A DNA stretch of 64,000 nt from Mauremys mutica (Eukaryota; Chordata; Testudines; Geoemydidae), in contig NC_059077.1 in the NCBI RefSeq assembly GCF_020497125.1, forward strand, positions 33,617,340 to 33,681,339, in the 5' to 3' direction. The notes beneath the pieces were generated by a model, which saw only the letters and a program-made list of their open reading frames with translations, was not told where the DNA came from and did not search any database. The position numbers and the translations under genes are program-made. Positions 62,997 to 64,000 of the stretch are shown one piece after another. Each line of letters starts with the position of its first letter. Position 1 is the first letter of the stretch.

Positions 62997-64000
62997 AGTT
63001 CATAGACTTCAAGGCCAGAAGGGACCATCGTGATCACCTAGTCTGAATCTCCTGCATCTCGCCACAGAACCTCACCTACCCACCCCTGCAATAGGCCCCT
63101 AAACCTCTGGCTGAATTATTGAAGCCCTTAAATCATGATTTAAAGTCTTCAAAGTTACAGAGAATCCACTGTTTACTCTAGTTTAAACCTACAAGTGACC
63201 TGTGCCACAGGCTGTAGATGAAGGCGAAACCCCCTCATTGTTTCAGCCAATCTGACCAGATGGAGAATTCCTTCCTAACACCAAATATGGCAATCAGTTG
63301 GACCCTAAGCATGTTGGCAAGACCCACTAGCCAGACACCCGGGAAAGAATTCTCTGTAGTAACTCAGAGCCCTCCCCATCTAGAGTCCCATCTCTAGCTG
63401 TTGGGGATATTTGCTACTAGTAGTTGCAGATGAATTACAGGCAGTTTCAACATACCATTCCCTCTTTAAACTTACCAAACTCAGTCTTGAAGCCAGTTAG
63501 GTTTTTTGCCTCACTTTCCCCCTTGGAAGGCTGTTCCAGAACTTCACTCCTCCAATGGTTAGAAACATTTGTCTAATTTCAAGCCTAAACTTGTTGATGG
63601 CAAGTTTATATCCATTTGTTCTTGTGTCAACATTGGTCTTAACTTAAATAACTCCTCTCTCCTCCTTGATATTTATCTCACTGATGTATTTATAGCCATC
63701 ACATCTCCCCTCAGCCTTCCTTTGGTTAGGCTAAACAAGGCAAGCTCTTTGAGTCTCCTCTCAGAAGGTAGGTTTTCCTTCCCTCTGATCGTCTTAGTAG
63801 CCCTTTTCTGCACCTTTTTCAGTTTGAATTCATCTTTCTTAAACATGGGAGACCAGAATTGCACACACTATTCCAGATGAGGTTTCTCCAGTGCCTTGTA
63901 TAATGGTACTAACACTTGCCTGGCTTTCCTGGAAATACCTCACCTGATTCATCCTAGGTCTGCATTAGCCTTTTTCATGGCCTCATCACACTGGCAGCTC
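62997..64000 (-). mobile_element. CR1 LINE 3' half (lineage B), cut by window edge
   Basis: Begins with the CR1 tail (plus strand acttcaaggccagaagggac, catcgtgatcacctagtctg) and extends into ORF2: [20 protein letters not shown] with [10 protein letters not shown] (63750-63864) and a C-terminal part with NKFRLEIRQ (about 63560-63600). Collinear and same-strand with the copy at 7087-8168; continues beyond the right edge. Confidence 0.88.

Overview
This is vertebrate nuclear DNA, almost certainly from a cryptodiran (hidden-neck) turtle. The host gene is split into short exons by introns of up to 20 kb. The rest is dominated by repeats typical of turtles: several CR1 LINE lineages, a tRNA-derived Pol III SINE sharing its 3' tail with CR1, Penelope-like elements, ERV/LTR solo repeats and many 8-bp-duplicating hAT-type DNA transposons and MITEs. 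There are no bacterial genes, CRISPR arrays, rRNAs or stand-alone tRNA genes.

The only host gene I can support is the 5' coding part of ANKRD55 (ankyrin repeat domain 55) on the minus strand. Four coding exons are visible: 24354-24393 (start codon), 3830-3952, 1874-2004 and 53-162. Every junction has an AG acceptor and a GT donor, and the phases agree, giving 134 codons plus two bases of continuous frame. The gene runs off the left edge. Everything right of about 24.4 kb is therefore upstream (promoter side, 5' untranslated introns or intergenic), and no other protein-coding gene is recognisable there.

Layout. 0-24.4 kb: ANKRD55 exons and introns. The introns hold an LTR fragment, a CR1 copy (7.1-8.2 kb), a Penelope-like element with inverted terminal repeats and an open GIY-YIG reading frame (8.7-9.9 kb), a MIR, several MITEs, an LTR/hAT/LTR cluster (16.3-22.2 kb) and a CR1 (22.2-23.2 kb). 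25.2-27.2 kb: a CR1 split by a solo LTR. 28.3-33 kb: a nest in which an RTE-like LINE was hit by a Penelope-like element and by a hAT element, and the hAT was hit in turn by a CR1. 33.9-36.2 kb: a long decayed CR1 with endonuclease and RT segments. 38.5-41.6 kb: SINE, MIR and two LTRs. 41.6-43.4 kb: three hAT-type elements inserted one inside another, plus a fourth nearby. 43.5-64 kb: mostly unique sequence with scattered MITEs, hAT fragments, an AP-1-bearing palindrome, and a CR1 copy running off the right edge.

I found no convincing new biological system. The best leads are the compact Penelope-like element with inverted terminal repeats, the hammerhead-ribozyme-like core with compensatory changes in the Penelope ends, the repeatedly nested transposons with readable target-site duplications, and a 35-bp AP-1 palindrome upstream of ANKRD55. 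Family names rest on memory of the families; no database search was possible.
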